Assembly (NCBI RefSeq): GCF_027594425.1
Contig: NZ_CP115159.1
Location: 3,557,001-3,621,000 of the forward strand
DNA length: 64,000 nt
DNA from: Zunongwangia sp. HGR-M22
Lineage (GTDB): Bacteria; Bacteroidota; Bacteroidia; Flavobacteriales; Flavobacteriaceae
Direction: 5' to 3'
Shown: positions 7,396 to 15,681 of the stretch, one piece after another
Layout: each line of letters starts with the position of its first letter
Numbering within the stretch: the stretch's first letter is position 1
Position numbers and translations under genes: made by a program
The notes under the pieces: model-generated
What the model was told of the DNA's origin: nothing
The model's input: only the letters and a program-made list of their open reading frames with translations
Databases searched by the model: none

Positions 7396-8589
7396 TTAAA
7401 TAAAACGGGGAATAGAAATATCAAATTGGGTAGATTTCGTTTCCCTTTCTGAAGTAATTTCTATTTGTCCTCCCATAGACAAAACCAAATAACGCGCTAA
7501 TTTTAATCCCAAACCGTAGGCATCCACACCAACCAAACTTTCTTTAGCCTTCATGTTCGAGCTCATGATATCTTCAATAGATTCCTTAGAGAGACAAGCA
7601 CCATTAGCCTGTACCTGAATACTAAATTTTGCCATATCTAAAATACTAGTATTTTTTAATCCCAATACGACTTTTATTGTTGAATGATCACTACTGAATT
7701 TTATTGCATTAGATATCAGATTCCCTGCTACCTGAATAATACTCTGTTTCGAGAATTTCAAATTTTGATTTCCTGCCAGTAATTCAATATTTAATTTTAT
7801 ATGTTTTGTATCTCCTAAACTCGAATATAGAGCAATGAGCTTATCCTTCAATGAGGTTAATGTAATACTTCCTTTTTCATAGTGTAAAAAATCACTACTA
7901 TTCTTCTCTAAAGTATTTCCAATAATATCAATCAGCTCGGAACTGCTTTGACTTGCAAGACTAAAATATTGCTTTAGCATCGATGGATCGTCTTCCCCTT
8001 CAGCAAGTTTACTTAAACCTAAAATACTGCTAACAGGACCACGAAGTTCGTACCCAAGTTCTCTTTGTGCAGAATGCATATCATGAAAACGACGATTAAT
8101 CTCAGTCGTTTTCTTTAAACCTTCCAGCTTTTCAACAATTTCAGCACCTATTAATTTTAAGAGATAACGCTGGTCTTTTGAAATTTCATGTTTAACTTCA
8201 TCGATAACACATAAAGCGCCAATGGCATTTCCTTCAGAAGATTTTAAAGGAAGTCCCAAATAATAGCAATACTTTTCATCTAACGGCACATCAAAACGAT
8301 CATCATCCCTAAAATTGTCGACTTCAAAAAACCCATCTTGACCTATGGTATATTGACAAACCGATTGCTCTCTTCGCATCACAGCAGGCTCCATGCCTGT
8401 GGCTGCAATAGACCATTGCCAATAAGAATCTAAAATATTCACTAAGCACAAATTGGCCCTGGTAATCTTTGATGCCATATTTGTTAAATTTTCAAACAGT
8501 TCCTGAAGGCTCTGATAATCTAGATCAAGTTGAGAAACTTCAAGAACTCTTTTAAACTCCTCTTCGGAAGAATCATTTGGTGCTATCAT
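7396..8589 (-). CDS. GAF-domain histidine-kinase-like protein lacking the phospho-accepting His
   Basis: A 397-residue cytoplasmic protein. Residues 25-165 form a GAF domain (CLVNILDSYWQWSIAATG, SVCQYTI, YYLGLPLKSSEGNAIGALCVID). Residues 165-235 correspond to the HisKA dimerisation helices, but the usual HELRTPL reads YELRGPV: Tyr180 sits where His should be. The HATPase domain keeps the N box (GNLISNAIKFSS) and a GLGL motif, but its G1 box reads VQANGACL, without the ATP-binding Asp. It is therefore probably inactive as a kinase and may act as a sensor scaffold or ligand-responsive partner. I start at ATG 8589 because the family begins shortly before the EEEFKRVLEV-type helix; in-frame starts up to 8694 add hydrophobic, unlikely residues. 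Confidence 0.82.
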   Translation of the reverse strand: MIAPNDSSEEEFKRVLEVSQLDLDYQSLQELFENLTNMASKITRANLCLVNILDSYWQWSIAATGMEPAVMRREQSVCQYTIGQDGFFEVDNFRDDDRFDVPLDEKYCYYLGLPLKSSEGNAIGALCVIDEVKHEISKDQRYLLKLIGAEIVEKLEGLKKTTEINRRFHDMHSAQRELGYELRGPVSSILGLSKLAEGEDDPSMLKQYFSLASQSSSELIDIIGNTLEKNSSDFLHYEKGSITLTSLKDKLIALYSSLGDTKHIKLNIELLAGNQNLKFSKQSIIQVAGNLISNAIKFSSDHSTIKVVLGLKNTSILDMAKFSIQVQANGACLSKESIEDIMSSNMKAKESLVGVDAYGLGLKLARYLVLSMGGQIEITSERETKSTQFDISIPRFI

Positions 8590-8799
8590 AATACAAATTA
8601 ATGAACGCATTAAAGTACACAAAATCAAACATATATACAACCTTAATATCTCGCTTACCCTACAATTCATTGAAATTACACCAATCCAAAACATCTCTAT
8701 AATTTAAACAATATTGTCTTTCAGAAAATTTATGTTAATAGCTTAAAATACCCTAACTACATTATTAACAAAGGTTTATAAACTGATTTACGCATCATA

Positions 8800-8816
8800 T
8801 TAGTTTGGTTAACTAA
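8800..8816. promoter_or_regulatory. Inverted repeat upstream of a lipoprotein gene
   Basis: TTAGTT and AACTAA flank a TGGTT centre, 33 bp upstream of the ATG at 8849. The arm sequences are those of the blaI palindromes in the opposite order, so a shared regulator cannot be assumed. Possible operator. Confidence 0.3.
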
Positions 8817-8848
8817 TTTTACCTTTAAAACCAACAAATACTTTTGTT

Positions 8849-9523
8849 ATGAAAAAGAACCTAATTAAATTATCTGTATTGGCCTTTGGCTTTACAAGTA
8901 TTATAAGTCTGTCATCATGTAAAAATTCAGAATCAGATTCTAAAGAGAATACTGAAGCGACTGAAGAGATGGATATGCAAGATGAAACAACAGACAACTC
9001 TTATCCTACAAATGCTACGGCAGAATATTTAACCTATGTAGAGCGTGGGGGTGATCTTGATGACAATATGGAACAAAAGCTTTATACCAAAGAAGCACTA
9101 AATAAATTGGCTGCTGCTGTTGAGGAAAAATCACAAGATCTTAATGCCAAACCTAATGATAGCTTAAATTCTATTACGGCTGAAATTGATGGTAATACCA
9201 ATGAAATTGATACTACTATAACTGCAGATAATCTATATAGCAAAGGACAGGTTATTGTAGGAGTGTTAGAAAACTTGCAAAAAGACAGCTATCCCGAATT
9301 ATCGGATGAGGTTATGGAATTAAAAGAAAGTTGGAAAAAGTTAAAAGCCGCCAAAAAAACTGATTACAAAGATGCTAATGTAAGTGCCTTTTTTGATGAA
9401 GCTGCAGATTTGTTAGAAGATATGGTTACTGAAACTCCTAACGGAAATGTTTCCGCAAGTTATACTGGCAAAGATTCTACTCTTTACAGTAAAAAAGCAG
9501 ATACCATTGAAGTAGACCAATAA
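8849..9523 (+). CDS. Putative acidic lipoprotein, unknown function
   Basis: A 224-residue protein with signal peptide and lipobox SLSSC (Cys near residue 24), an acidic Asp/Glu-rich linker to about residue 50, and a mostly helical remainder with repeated charged helices (EALNKLAAAVEEKSQDLNAK, VMELKESWKKLKAAKK). I do not recognise the family. The strong acidity and helical content suggest an extracytoplasmic, membrane-tethered protein. It is transcribed alone, followed by a clear hairpin terminator at 9548, with a divergent upstream region holding an inverted repeat. Confidence 0.78.
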   Translation: MKKNLIKLSVLAFGFTSIISLSSCKNSESDSKENTEATEEMDMQDETTDNSYPTNATAEYLTYVERGGDLDDNMEQKLYTKEALNKLAAAVEEKSQDLNAKPNDSLNSITAEIDGNTNEIDTTITADNLYSKGQVIVGVLENLQKDSYPELSDEVMELKESWKKLKAAKKTDYKDANVSAFFDEAADLLEDMVTETPNGNVSASYTGKDSTLYSKKADTIEVDQ

Positions 9524-9547
9524 TAGAAATATTTCTTAAGAAAAAAT

Positions 9548-9572
9548 AAAGCCGCCTTTGGTGGCTTTTTTT
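9548..9572. terminator. Bidirectional rho-independent terminator
   Basis: AAAGCCGCC and GGTGGCTTT arms enclose a TTT loop, followed by a T-run on the plus strand and preceded by an A-run. It sits between converging genes ending at 9523 and 9579. Confidence 0.85.
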
Positions 9573-9578
9573 ATTGCT

Positions 9579-10274
9579 TTAATTTAGAAACCATTCTAAA
9601 ATATAAGGCGCCAGTAAAGCGGTAATTATACCGTTAATGCACATTGCCAAACCGCTATAAGTTCCTGCAGATTGGTTTATTTCGAAAGCCTTAGCTGTTC
9701 CTATACCGTGTGCTGCCGTACCCAAGGCAGATCCAATGGCCTTTTTATTTTTGATTCCTGTTATTTTTAAAAAATATGGACCTATTGCGTTTCCTAAAAT
9801 ACCAGTCGCAATCACAATACCTGCCGTAATTTCTGGTAACCCACCTGTTACCTTTACGATTTCAATAGCAATAGGAGTAGTAACAGATTTTGCAACTAAC
9901 GACCGACTTAAGATTTCAGGAGTATTCCATAATATTAAAATCGCCAATACACTAAATATCCCTGCAATTCCTCCCACAAAAACAGAAAGTAAAAAAACTT
10001 TTAGATCTCGTTTTACTTCTTCTAGTTTTTCATAAAGAAATACCCCCAATGCTACTACCGAAGGCCCAAGGAAAAAACTTATATATTTCCCTCCCTTATT
10101 ATAAGTTTCAAAATCGATATTAAAAACGAACAAAACCGCTACTATTATTAAAACAGAAATGAATACGCGATTAAATATGACAAAATTGAATTTTCTTCTT
10201 ACTATTCCTGAAAAGAAATAAGCAATTAGAGTAAGCGTTACTCCAAAGATTGGCTGAAGTAAAAATGGCTTCAT
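9579..10274 (-). CDS. lrgB: LrgB/CidB-family membrane protein
   Basis: A 231-residue membrane protein with about six or seven hydrophobic segments. The SLVAKSVTTPIAIEI segment, GGLPEITAGIVIATGILG and GTAAHGIGTAKAF are the family's conserved stretches. LrgB acts with LrgA; the pair was first described as holin/antiholin-like modulators of murein hydrolases, and later members were shown to move small carboxylates such as pyruvate or glycolate. The gene overlaps lrgA by 4 bp and follows a creatininase-like gene in one tightly coupled operon, which favours a metabolite transport role here. Confidence 0.92.
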   Translation of the reverse strand: MKPFLLQPIFGVTLTLIAYFFSGIVRRKFNFVIFNRVFISVLIIVAVLFVFNIDFETYNKGGKYISFFLGPSVVALGVFLYEKLEEVKRDLKVFLLSVFVGGIAGIFSVLAILILWNTPEILSRSLVAKSVTTPIAIEIVKVTGGLPEITAGIVIATGILGNAIGPYFLKITGIKNKKAIGSALGTAAHGIGTAKAFEINQSAGTYSGLAMCINGIITALLAPYILEWFLN

Positions 10275-10606
10275 TTTTTGTCCAATTTTTGAAATAAAAA
10301 ACCTGTAATATAAATAGAAATTAAAGTACTAAAAACAACCGCAGTTGTAACAGGTATCCAAAAATCAGCGATCAAATCGGTATAAGCCATTAATCCAACT
10401 CCGTAGGGAATAAAAAAGATTACCATATATTTTACTAACATATCTGAAGCTGGTTTTACATCTTCTAACTTTATGAAATTAAAAAACAAGGCCAAAAAAA
10501 TTAGCAGCATAGCTATAATATTCCCAGCTATGGGTAAACTAAAATGATATTGAATTAATTCTCCTAAAAGTAAAAATCCAAAGATATAAATAAGCGATTT
10601 CAGCAT
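10271..10606 (-). CDS. lrgA: LrgA/CidA-family membrane protein
   Basis: A 111-residue protein with four predicted membrane helices. GELIQYHFSLPIAGNIIAMLLIF and the KYMVIFFIPYGVGLMAY segment match the LrgA/CidA family, whose usual length is 110-140 aa. It is the holin-like partner of LrgB. Its start overlaps the stop of the creatininase-like gene by a single base and its end overlaps the lrgB start by four, so the three genes are almost certainly translated in series. Confidence 0.9.
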   Translation of the reverse strand: MLKSLIYIFGFLLLGELIQYHFSLPIAGNIIAMLLIFLALFFNFIKLEDVKPASDMLVKYMVIFFIPYGVGLMAYTDLIADFWIPVTTAVVFSTLISIYITGFLFQKLDKK

Positions 10607-11367
10607 TACTCGTATAAATCATTTAAATCTGCATGATGCAATTCAATTAAAAAATCGGCTACTTTTTTGGCAACAGCTTCAACAAATTTTTTGCCTTTTT
10701 CAGCTGTCGCCTTTTTTGGGTTTCCAACTCCGGTATCTTCAGTAACTTTAGTCCACTTCCTTTGGCTGGTTACCCACCCCTCTTTTAGACCTTTTAGTTT
10801 ATAATTTTTAGCATATCCATTCCCGGCTTCCTCAAGTGGCAATACCAATTCAGGTTTAAAATGCATTACTGCTGCAGTTTCAAGCTCTCCTGCATGATCG
10901 CCAGGTTCATCAAAATAATCTTTTGCGTCTATCGATTGAAACCAGTTTAGACTGCAAACGAATACCTCTGGAAAATCTAAACTCAGTTCACGAATAATCG
11001 GTTTGAAGTTGTTCCCGCCGTGAGCGTTAAAAATAACTAGCTTTTTAATGTTATGTTTATCCAAAACCTGAAGTGTATCTTTTAAAATAGCATATTGCGT
11101 TGAAGGATTGATATTCATACAAAAAGGCACATCCATTTGGCCTGTGTTTACTCCAAACGGAATGGTTGGTAATAAAAGAGGTTTCGCAGCTTGATCCCAG
11201 GCAATTTTACAGGTTAATTTTGCGATTTCTTCAGCAAGAATATTATCGGTAGCATAAGGTAAATGATAGTTGTGAGCCTCGGTCGCTCCCCAAGGTAAGA
11301 TCGCTATTTCGTAATGTTCATCTTTTACGTTTTTGTAATTAGTTTCTGCCAGGATATAGGGACGCAT
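10606..11367 (-). CDS. Creatininase-family amidohydrolase
   Basis: A 253-residue metal-dependent hydrolase. The conserved GATEAHNYHLPYATD segment supplies Glu30, His32 and Asp41; NAHGGN (114-119) and the later GDHAGELETA segment complete the di-metal site in the manner of the HAGxxET subgroup (ArfB/MftE-like) and not of true creatininase. The family hydrolyses small cyclic amides, formamides or peptide-bond-like substrates; the substrate here is unknown. It is the first gene of an operon with lrgA and lrgB, which overlap head to tail, hinting that the amidohydrolase product or substrate is moved by LrgAB. Confidence 0.88.
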   Translation of the reverse strand: MRPYILAETNYKNVKDEHYEIAILPWGATEAHNYHLPYATDNILAEEIAKLTCKIAWDQAAKPLLLPTIPFGVNTGQMDVPFCMNINPSTQYAILKDTLQVLDKHNIKKLVIFNAHGGNNFKPIIRELSLDFPEVFVCSLNWFQSIDAKDYFDEPGDHAGELETAAVMHFKPELVLPLEEAGNGYAKNYKLKGLKEGWVTSQRKWTKVTEDTGVGNPKKATAEKGKKFVEAVAKKVADFLIELHHADLNDLYE

Positions 11368-11492
11368 ATTTTAAACTTTTCTGAAAGATGAATTTACAAT
11401 ATATAAATTCAGTAACCCAAAATGAAAGATGCAGATTTTTTTATATCATGATTAAGTTTACGAACTTTGGAGGCAACGCTACAAAACAAAGA

Positions 11493-12536
11493 ATGCTGGA
11501 TTTTATAATAATTGGTGCGGCGCAAGCCGGTCTTGCTATGGCATATTACCTGAAGCAAGCTGGATATGATTTTATTATTTTGGATAAAGAGGAAGAAATT
11601 GGCGCCTCATGGCTCAATCGATGGGATTCTTTAAAATTATTTACTCCAACCGAGTTTAATCACCTTCCGGGAATGGATTTTCCCTCAGAAAAAGGACATT
11701 ATCCTTCGAAAACCGAAGTCGCTAATTATTTTAAATTGTATGCCGAAAAATTCGATTTTCCAATTCAGCTAAACACATTAGTCACTTCAGTTTCTAAAGA
11801 GAAATCTACTTTTTTAATCACCACTGAAAAAGAAGAATTTAAGGCAAAAAATCTGGTAATTGCTACCGGGCCATTTCATATACCTTATACGCCGCCTTTT
11901 TACAAAAAAATAGACAAATCGGTTTTTCAAATTCATAGCAATTTTTATAAAAATCCTCTTCAATTACAAGAAGGAAATGCATTGGTAGTTGGTGCAGGAG
12001 ATTCTGGGTTTCAGATTCTGGATGAAATTTCTTCCACCAATCGAAAAACTTATTTCTCTGGTGCAACAGATGTAAAAGTGCTTCCGCAGGAATTTTTGGG
12101 AAAAACTTTGTGGTGGTGGTTTTCTAAAACCGGCTTTCTTAGCTTCAGTAAAGATTCTTGGATTGGGAGAAAAATAAACAATAGTCGGCAACCTATTATT
12201 GGTACCGATGTAAAGGAGATTTTAAGCCGAACAAATGTAGAAGCTGTTGGTAAAACGTTAGATGCTGAAGGAGAAATTATTTCTACGGAAGAACAAGAGA
12301 TTTCTGATATTAAAAATATCGTGTGGGCAACCGGATATCGTCCCAATTTTGGCTGGATTGATGGTTTAGAACTAACCAAAGATGGCTACCCGAAACATAA
12401 ACGCGGCGTAAGTAATACTAAAGGCTTATATTTTATAGGCCTCCCGTGGCTGCATACCCGTGGATCGGCAACCTTGGGAGGTATAAAAAATGATGCAAAA
12501 TATCTTTCCGATTTTATTGAAAATCAAATTTCCTGA
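11493..12536 (+). CDS. FAD/NAD(P)-dependent monooxygenase-like oxidoreductase
   Basis: A 347-residue flavoprotein. The N-terminal FAD-binding Rossmann motif reads IIIGAAQAGLAMAYYL (the usual second Gly is Ala), then GASWLNRWDSLKLFTP, a conserved stretch of the YUC/CzcO flavin-containing monooxygenase group. The NADPH motif is VVGAGDSGFQI around residue 165, and the C-terminal ATGYRPN motif is present, ending with the GLPWLHTRGSATLGG segment. It probably oxidises a small organic or sulfur/nitrogen compound. I start at ATG 11493, next to the Rossmann strand; in-frame starts at 11388 and 11448 add residues not seen in the family. Its 3' end overlaps the converging usp gene by 13 bp. Confidence 0.85.
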   Translation: MLDFIIIGAAQAGLAMAYYLKQAGYDFIILDKEEEIGASWLNRWDSLKLFTPTEFNHLPGMDFPSEKGHYPSKTEVANYFKLYAEKFDFPIQLNTLVTSVSKEKSTFLITTEKEEFKAKNLVIATGPFHIPYTPPFYKKIDKSVFQIHSNFYKNPLQLQEGNALVVGAGDSGFQILDEISSTNRKTYFSGATDVKVLPQEFLGKTLWWWFSKTGFLSFSKDSWIGRKINNSRQPIIGTDVKEILSRTNVEAVGKTLDAEGEIISTEEQEISDIKNIVWATGYRPNFGWIDGLELTKDGYPKHKRGVSNTKGLYFIGLPWLHTRGSATLGGIKNDAKYLSDFIENQIS

Positions 12537-13360
12537 TGTTTGTAATTTTCTGATGGTAAGACCAAAAATGGAATTTTCACATTATAAGCTACCTCGTGCA
12601 CTAAAGAGCTGAATAATAATTTTTCGATAAATGTGTGTTTGTTTTTTATCATCACCAGCATTTCAACTGGATTCTGTTTCTGGTATTCTTTTAAAGCTTC
12701 CATAACGCTATCCCGGTTTATTCTACCAAAAACGTAGCCATTCTCATCGAAATACTGTTGCAATGCTACTTTAGCCTTTTCTTGATTTTCATCTAAATCT
12801 TTTCCAAAACTTACATTAAGAATATGTACAGTAGATTGAAATTGATCTATAATATTTTTTAGAAACCATAAATCATAAGATTCAAAGTCTAATTTTAAAT
12901 CATTTGGAAAGAGAATATTTTTTGGTTCAGAATAAGCTGCACCAGCAGGAATTGCCAATAATGGACATTTAGCAGCTTTTATCGCATGTACCGTATTGGT
13001 TCCAAAAAGCATTTCACTGCCATCCTGGGCGCCTTCAGTTCCCATTATAATTAGATCGATTTCTTGTTGGGCTACTCGTTCTTTAATCTCTTCATGTAGC
13101 ATTTTAAAAGTAGAAACTAATTCAAACTCATGGTATTTATTGTGAAACTCTTCTTCAATCCGCTTTAGAAAACGAGATAGATTTTTAGTAGAGTTTTCTT
13201 TATAAACTCCATACAAGCTACTGTAAATTATAAAATCTGCATTATAGAGTGTATTCAGCAAAATAAATTTAGTGCGCGAATTTTTAAATAACTGCAAAGC
13301 ATATTTGATAGCATTATAGGAATTTTCAGAAAAATCGGTTGGTAAAAGAACAGTTCTCAT
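12524..13360 (-). CDS. Tandem universal stress protein
   Basis: A 278-residue protein made of two USP domains. The first (residues 1-145) starts TVLLPTDFSENSYNAIKYALQ and carries the ATP-binding-like GTEGAQDGSEMLFGTNTVHAIKAAKCPLLAIP loop (G-2x-G-9x-G type); the second (about 150-275) is more divergent and ends in VKIPFLVLPSE. Such tandem proteins bind nucleotides and help cells survive starvation or redox stress. It is transcribed alone and converges with the flavin oxidoreductase, overlapping its 3' end. Confidence 0.92.
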   Translation of the reverse strand: MRTVLLPTDFSENSYNAIKYALQLFKNSRTKFILLNTLYNADFIIYSSLYGVYKENSTKNLSRFLKRIEEEFHNKYHEFELVSTFKMLHEEIKERVAQQEIDLIIMGTEGAQDGSEMLFGTNTVHAIKAAKCPLLAIPAGAAYSEPKNILFPNDLKLDFESYDLWFLKNIIDQFQSTVHILNVSFGKDLDENQEKAKVALQQYFDENGYVFGRINRDSVMEALKEYQKQNPVEMLVMIKNKHTFIEKLLFSSLVHEVAYNVKIPFLVLPSENYKHQEI

Positions 13361-13504
13361 AACTAATAATTTTCATCTAAATTACGAATATTGAGATTGA
13401 TGAATTATGATAATTATCAGATTAAAAATAGAATTAACAGTGCGTTGTGAGACTTAGAAAATTTTATAATTATTTTTTGTGCCTGTAGTGTAATACTGTT
13501 TAAA

Positions 13505-14404
13505 ATGGAAAGAGAGGCAATAGATACAAAAAAAGAATACAATCCTTTTACCCTTAATTTGAAAGGATGGTGGGAGGTGATTAAACAGATTAAAAATGAA
13601 ATTGGCGAAGATAAGGTAAGCATTGTATCTGCAGGAGTAGCCTTTTATGCATTTTTAGCGGTCTTCCCCGCAATTATGGCACTTATCTCTATCTACGGCC
13701 TAGCCACCGATCCCCAGGATATAGAAAGACAAATTAGTGAGCTCTCTGCAATGATGCCCAAACAAGCATTTGAAATTTTACAGCAACGTATCCATGTTTT
13801 TCTAGAATCGCACGGTGATAAATTGGGATGGGGAACATTATTTGGAATTTTATTTAGTATTTGGAGTGCAAATAAGGGAACAAATGGATTATTAACCGGT
13901 GTAGATATCGCTTATGATACCGAACAAGATCACAATATTTTTAAACAGTATTTAATGGCTTCCATATTCACAGTTGGAGGACTTGCTATGCTAATCTTAA
14001 GCATGGTGCTTATCGTTGGATTCCCTGCACTGGTACATAAAATTGGATTACCAGGATATTTAGAAGATATTATTAGTTGGTCGCGATGGTTAATATTAGC
14101 TGTTTTAGTCTGCATTTTTTTATGCATGGTATACAAATTTGCACCTGCAAGAAAACAACCCGCACTCCGCTGGGTGATTCCTGGTGCTATATTTTCTACG
14201 CTTGTGTGGTTAGCTGCTTCTTACGGTTTTTCTTTTTATGTGAGTAATTTTGGTAATTATGGTGAAGTTTATGGCTCAATATCGGCGGTGGTTGTACTAC
14301 TACTTTGGCTATATATTACCTGTTTCATAATTCTTCTGGGAGCCGAAATTAATACTGAAATTGTAGATTTTCTAATTAATGAAAAATTAAGTAGCGAGGA
14401 ATAA
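13505..14404 (+). CDS. YihY/BrkB-family inner membrane protein
   Basis: A 299-residue membrane protein with about six hydrophobic helices. SAGVAFYAFLAVFPAIMALISIYG is the family's hallmark first segment; the SIWSANKGTNGLLTGVDIAYDTE and GSISAVVVLLLWLYITCFIILLGAEIN segments are also typical. The family was once labelled ribonuclease BN; that activity belongs to another protein, and YihY-type proteins are membrane proteins of unsettled function. The gene stands alone on the plus strand. Confidence 0.9.
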   Translation: MEREAIDTKKEYNPFTLNLKGWWEVIKQIKNEIGEDKVSIVSAGVAFYAFLAVFPAIMALISIYGLATDPQDIERQISELSAMMPKQAFEILQQRIHVFLESHGDKLGWGTLFGILFSIWSANKGTNGLLTGVDIAYDTEQDHNIFKQYLMASIFTVGGLAMLILSMVLIVGFPALVHKIGLPGYLEDIISWSRWLILAVLVCIFLCMVYKFAPARKQPALRWVIPGAIFSTLVWLAASYGFSFYVSNFGNYGEVYGSISAVVVLLLWLYITCFIILLGAEINTEIVDFLINEKLSSEE

Positions 14405-14431
14405 ACTGAGGTTTTTACAGTTAAAACATTC

Positions 14432-14457
14432 AATAAAAAGAATTTATTATTTTTTTA
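14432..14457 (+). terminator. Weak A/T-rich terminator
   Basis: AATAAA and TTTATT flank an AAGAA loop and are followed by a T-run, 28 bp after the YihY gene. The stem is short and A/T only. Confidence 0.35.
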
Positions 14458-14515
14458 TGATTTAAAATGAAAATTAACTAAATTTAATAAGAATTATTTA
14501 TTAAAGCTAGTGATT

Positions 14516-14770
14516 ATGGAAAATGATGCATTCAAAGAAATTAATACTGAATATAGAGTATCCAATTTTGTAGTTGGTAATTGCCTTTCTTACCATAAAC
14601 ACAATCACAAGAAATTATTAACCTCTAAAAAGATAGATACCCTAAAATTTAAGGCTAAATTTTTAAAGCTGAAAAAGAAAAAAGTACCTACGCATTCTAT
14701 TTCAGTAAATCGAATACTTTTTACTTGTGGCTACAAAGTGATCAAAAACACTTCTTACATTCTAAATTAA
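14516..14770 (+). CDS. Small basic hypothetical protein
   Basis: An 84-residue frame starting at ATG 14516 (a GTG two codons earlier is possible). It is strongly basic and rich in Lys and His, with no signal peptide or membrane segment and no family I recognise. It is co-directional with the DUF2805 gene that starts 58 bp later. The length is short enough that chance cannot be excluded; coding status is uncertain. Confidence 0.4.
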   Translation: MENDAFKEINTEYRVSNFVVGNCLSYHKHNHKKLLTSKKIDTLKFKAKFLKLKKKKVPTHSISVNRILFTCGYKVIKNTSYILN

Positions 14771-14827
14771 ACCACAATTATTTTCATGTTTAACTTTATC
14801 GCTTTATCTTTAAACAAAAGATAGAGT

Positions 14828-15124
14828 ATGAAAATTTCAGAAAAATTTAATCTATCCGAAAGGCAAGTCGATCGTGTGATCGCCATGGCCTGGGAAGATC
14901 GCACTACATTTGAAGCGATTGAATATCAATTTGGACTTACTGAAAAGGATGTTATAAAAATTATGCAAGAACAAATGCACCCAAGAAATTGGAGAAAGTG
15001 GCGTGCACGAGTTCAGGGTAGAAAAACGAAACATCAAAAATTAAGAAATTTTGAGTCTGGTAGATTTAAAAGTACTAGACAAAGACATATTACTGGTAAC
15101 CGACTTTCTAAACCAAAAAAATAA
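14828..15124 (+). CDS. DUF2805 (TIGR03643) family protein
   Basis: A 98-residue protein with the family pattern LSERQVDRVIAMAWEDRTTFEAIEYQFGLTEKDVIKIM, which looks like a helix-turn-helix, followed by PRNWRKWRARVQGRKTKH and a very basic tail. Function is not established; the fold and charge suggest nucleic-acid binding. Its stop codon shares its last base with the start of the PAS gene, so the two are translationally coupled. Confidence 0.88.
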   Translation: MKISEKFNLSERQVDRVIAMAWEDRTTFEAIEYQFGLTEKDVIKIMQEQMHPRNWRKWRARVQGRKTKHQKLRNFESGRFKSTRQRHITGNRLSKPKK

Positions 15125-15681
15125 TGGCACCAGAAAACGATTATAACTTATCCTCATTAGACTTATTTTTAAGTAAGAAGGATACTAGCTATAAAAACTT
15201 AGTTATCCAACAACTTCACCCTCTCACAAGTCTCGATATTTTTGCTAATCATTCTGATAGAATTAGAGATAAAGCTCGTAAGAAAACCGAATTAGCATCT
15301 TTAATTAACTTAAGCAAAAAATATAACTGGAACACCAATTTAGATTTTGTTTTAGAGGAAGATTATGAAGCGATGGTGCTTACCAAAGCAGATCAAACAA
15401 TTCTTTGGACAAACAAAGGCTTTTCTGCAATGACAGGATATCCCGCAAATTTTGCGAAAGGTAAAAAACCTAATTTCCTTCAGGGAAGCAAAACATCTAT
15501 AGCAACAAGAAAGAAAATTAGAAAAAAAGTATTTTCTAAAACTAGCTTTTCTGATGTGCTTTTAAACTATCGGAAAAATGGTGAGGAGTATTTATGCAGA
15601 ATTGATATTTATCCTTTAAAAAACAACACTAAAAAGGTAACGCACTTTTTGGCTTTAGAGAAAGAAATTTATGACAATTGA
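15124..15681 (+). CDS. LOV-like PAS domain protein without the photoactive Cys
   Basis: A 185-residue protein. Residues 1-75 are a helical N-cap and 80-182 a PAS domain that resembles a LOV core: TNKGFSAMTGY, then GKKPNFLQG where true LOV domains read G(R/K)NCRFLQG, then LLNYRKNGEEY and the final beta strands. The adduct-forming Cys is Pro116, so the standard flavin-Cys photocycle cannot occur; binding of flavin, heme or another ligand remains possible. There is no output domain, so it would work through a partner. It shares one base with the upstream DUF2805 gene and overlaps the thioesterase gene by 11 bp. Confidence 0.82.
   Translation: MAPENDYNLSSLDLFLSKKDTSYKNLVIQQLHPLTSLDIFANHSDRIRDKARKKTELASLINLSKKYNWNTNLDFVLEEDYEAMVLTKADQTILWTNKGFSAMTGYPANFAKGKKPNFLQGSKTSIATRKKIRKKVFSKTSFSDVLLNYRKNGEEYLCRIDIYPLKNNTKKVTHFLALEKEIYDN

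Noticed and set aside
8839-8846. TACTTTTG as a -7 promoter box for the lipoprotein gene at 8849
   Set aside because: It ends 2 bp before the ATG, so transcription would start inside the gene.
13505-14404. Ribonuclease BN
   Set aside because: The old label for YihY/BrkB proteins is wrong; this is a multi-pass membrane protein without nuclease motifs.
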